Shown here one piece after another: positions 62,201 through 64,000 of a DNA stretch of 64,000 nucleotides; the first letter of the stretch is position 1, and every line of letters begins with the position of its first letter. The translations under genes and the position numbers were made by a program. The stretch is taken from NCBI GenBank assembly GCA_000231825.2, contig JH720331.1, positions 341,441 through 405,440 of the forward strand, read 5' to 3'. The DNA is from Tetrahymena elliotti 4EA. Lineage: Eukaryota > Ciliophora > Oligohymenophorea > Hymenostomatida > Tetrahymenidae. The notes under the pieces are model-generated. The model worked only from the letters and a program-made list of their open reading frames with translations. It was not told the DNA's origin and did no database searches.

Positions 62201-64000
62201 AAATGTAGTAATAATAGTTATAAGGATAAAATCAATAAATATTTAGTAAAGTAAGAAATAATTTAATTTAAACACTTATTTAATAATCACTTAACAGTAC
62301 ATTACTTATTGAATAGCAAAAAGAAGTAAAAAAGGTTCAACCTACAAAAAAAGAAACTATATTTTAAAAGGAATTATTTAAATGCAAAAAAATAAATCTA
62401 ATTCAAGAAACATTTTAGTAGAAAATAAATTAACAAAAATAGAGCTTAAAAAAATAATGTTCAGGATGTCACAATTATTTTAAATAATTATTTAACTAAA
62501 CAGAGAAAAAACGAATTCAACAAACAGTTCAAAAAAATATTTAGGATTTAGAAAAATAAAAAGATGAAGAAATATAAAAGTTTTAATTTTTACTTGCTGA
62601 AAATTACAAAAAGATAAATGTTTAATTAGGAATTGAAGATGAAAAAGTTAGGAAAAAAGTAATTTTTATTAAGTTTTTATTATTTATTTTACTTTTTTAA
62701 AATAATAATAGAATAAAATGAAAAAATATAACAATTTGGAAAAAGATCTCTTAGCTTTGAAAAGTGGTGACTACATAATAGTAACGCAAATAAAGGATAA
62801 GCCTTCTTTATAAATGTAATAAATCATCCATTTTTTGTAATCATATGTTGAGATTTACAAAAAACACTAGAAAATTCAGTAATAAAGTTAACTGTAGGAA
62901 TTAAAATTCCCTGATTTTTAATACAATGAATAAAATAATTTATCACATATTGTAGTTGATATTGTTTGCGAATAACCAGGATAGTTTTACAACTTGGAAA
63001 CAAAGTAGAATAATGAAAAATTATAAAAAATTCTTTAGAATTTCGTTTTTTCTCCAGATAATGCTTTTAAAATGGTTTTAATTGCTTTCAGAATTTAAGC
63101 TAAGCTTCCTGTTATAATTATGGGTGAAACAGGAATTGGAAAAACTTATTGTATAAAAATATTATCTTAGCTTATGGAATATGAATTTAGAGTTATAGAG
63201 ATTGATTCTGGTATGCATGTAGATAAAATTGTAAATGCTATTTTAGATTACTAAAATGATAAAAAATGGGATATATAAAAGGTCATAATATTTTTAGATG
63301 AAGTAAACACAGCAAAGTGTGTTAATGGGATCATCAAAGAAATAGTAATTGATAGACATATAAATGGAACTAAAATTAAAGATAATATAGTATTTGTAGC
63401 TGCCTGTAATCCTTACCAATATAAAAAATATGAAATTGGAATTGCTTAATATTACTAGTAAAATGAAATTCCATATAAATTAGAATATAATGTACAACCT
63501 CTCAGAGAAAGCTTTTCATATTGCATCATAAATTTTAAAAGTTTATCAGAAAATCAAGAGCAGTAATATATTAAAAATTTGATAATCTTGTATCAAAAAA
63601 AGAATAAAACATCTTAAATTAGCTAAATTGATGTAGATATGTTAAAAGTATTAATATTTTAATCTTAGTTATTTATACGGAAAGAGTCTTGTGAAAGGAG
63701 TGTAAGTCTAAGAGACGTTAATAGATTCTTAACTTTATTTTTCTATTTTTACAAAACATATTTCAAAATTAGATTTGAAAATAAGAAAATATCAAATTAA
63801 GTAGATCATTAAAAAGAAGTTAAACAAAAATCAGTAATAATAGCCTTGTTTTTGGTTTACTATTTAAGATTGCAGCTGTAAGTAAAGAGAGAATTTTACA
63901 TTTAATTTTACGAATATCTTGTAGCAGAAAATAAATGGTCAACTATAAAATTTAAATAGACAGTTGATGAAGAATTATAATGGTTAACAAATGAGTGTGG
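56262..64000 (+). CDS. Giant RNF213/mysterin-like AAA+ protein (5' part; runs off window)
   Basis: Exons 56262-60068, 60129-61431, 61502-62658 and 62712 to the edge give more than 2,500 residues in phase. RNF213 is a dynein-like AAA+ ATPase and E3 ubiquitin ligase active on lipid droplets and intracellular bacteria. The first 1,700 residues form an unannotated helical arm. AAA1 begins SKRAGEGKSYQIKKK (P-loop split by the 61432-61501 intron), followed by YHLDVCYDETDEVSLLLYQI as in RNF213. AAA2 has FSPDNAFKMVLIAF, Walker A IMGETGIGKTY near 63120, Walker B VIIFLDEVNTA, then IKEIVIDRHINGT and VAACNPYQY, very close to RNF213. SLRDVNRFLTLFFYFYK follows. The RING region is expected beyond 64000, so ligase activity cannot be judged. 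ATG 56262 and the in-frame ATG 56274 are both possible starts. Confidence 0.85.

Overview
This window is macronuclear DNA from a ciliate, most likely Tetrahymena (T. thermophila or a close relative). It is very AT-rich. Every convincing gene is interrupted by TAA and TAG where conserved families have glutamine, and all end in TGA, which is the ciliate nuclear code (TAA/TAG = Gln). Genes have short AT-rich introns (GTAA...TAG/AAG/CAG), are widely spaced and lie on both strands. No telomere, rRNA, tRNA, CRISPR or bacterial-type signal was seen.

Layout. 0.2-2.0 kb (-): a bacterial-type RsmI rRNA 2'-O-methyltransferase, probably mitochondrial. 3.6-6.6 kb (+): a C2-domain coiled-coil protein. 7.8-8.1 kb (+): a small cysteine-rich secreted protein. 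9.3-18.3 kb (-): a hydrolase cluster with two tandem DNase II genes, an S28 serine carboxypeptidase and a broken third DNase II copy, fitting the lysosome/phagosome system of a bacterivorous ciliate. 18.9-21.6 kb: a transposon graveyard holding a decayed Tc1/mariner transposase inside an apparent inverted repeat, a fragment copied from the RsmI gene, a BRO-N-like gene and an ISXO2/Merlin-type transposase remnant. 24.1-29.4 kb (+): a voltage/cyclic-nucleotide-type K+ channel with a CCHC zinc knuckle after its CNBD. 30.3-37.6 kb (-): a MON2-like Golgi/endosome trafficking protein. 39.1-40.7 kb (-): ribosomal protein L12 (uL11), with GC-richer preferred codons and an unusually long first intron. 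42.7-46.1 kb (+): a TMEM63/OSCA-type channel. 46.7-49.7 kb (-): a repeat protein with F-x-P-x-(I/V)-N motifs. 51.3-53.7 kb (+): a coiled-coil protein. 54.5-55.8 kb (+): a disrupted polytopic membrane protein gene. 56.3 kb to the window end (+): a giant RNF213/mysterin-like AAA+ protein, cut by the window edge.

The genes are not an operon or a single pathway. The one functional theme is the DNase II / S28 peptidase cluster. Exon boundaries were derived by hand from reading frame and GT..AG signals. For the RsmI, C2, DNase II, S28, L12, TMEM63, 46.7-49.7 kb, coiled-coil and RNF213-like genes the exon lengths sum consistently in phase. For the K+ channel, MON2-like and BRO-N genes only the overall span and main exons are firm.
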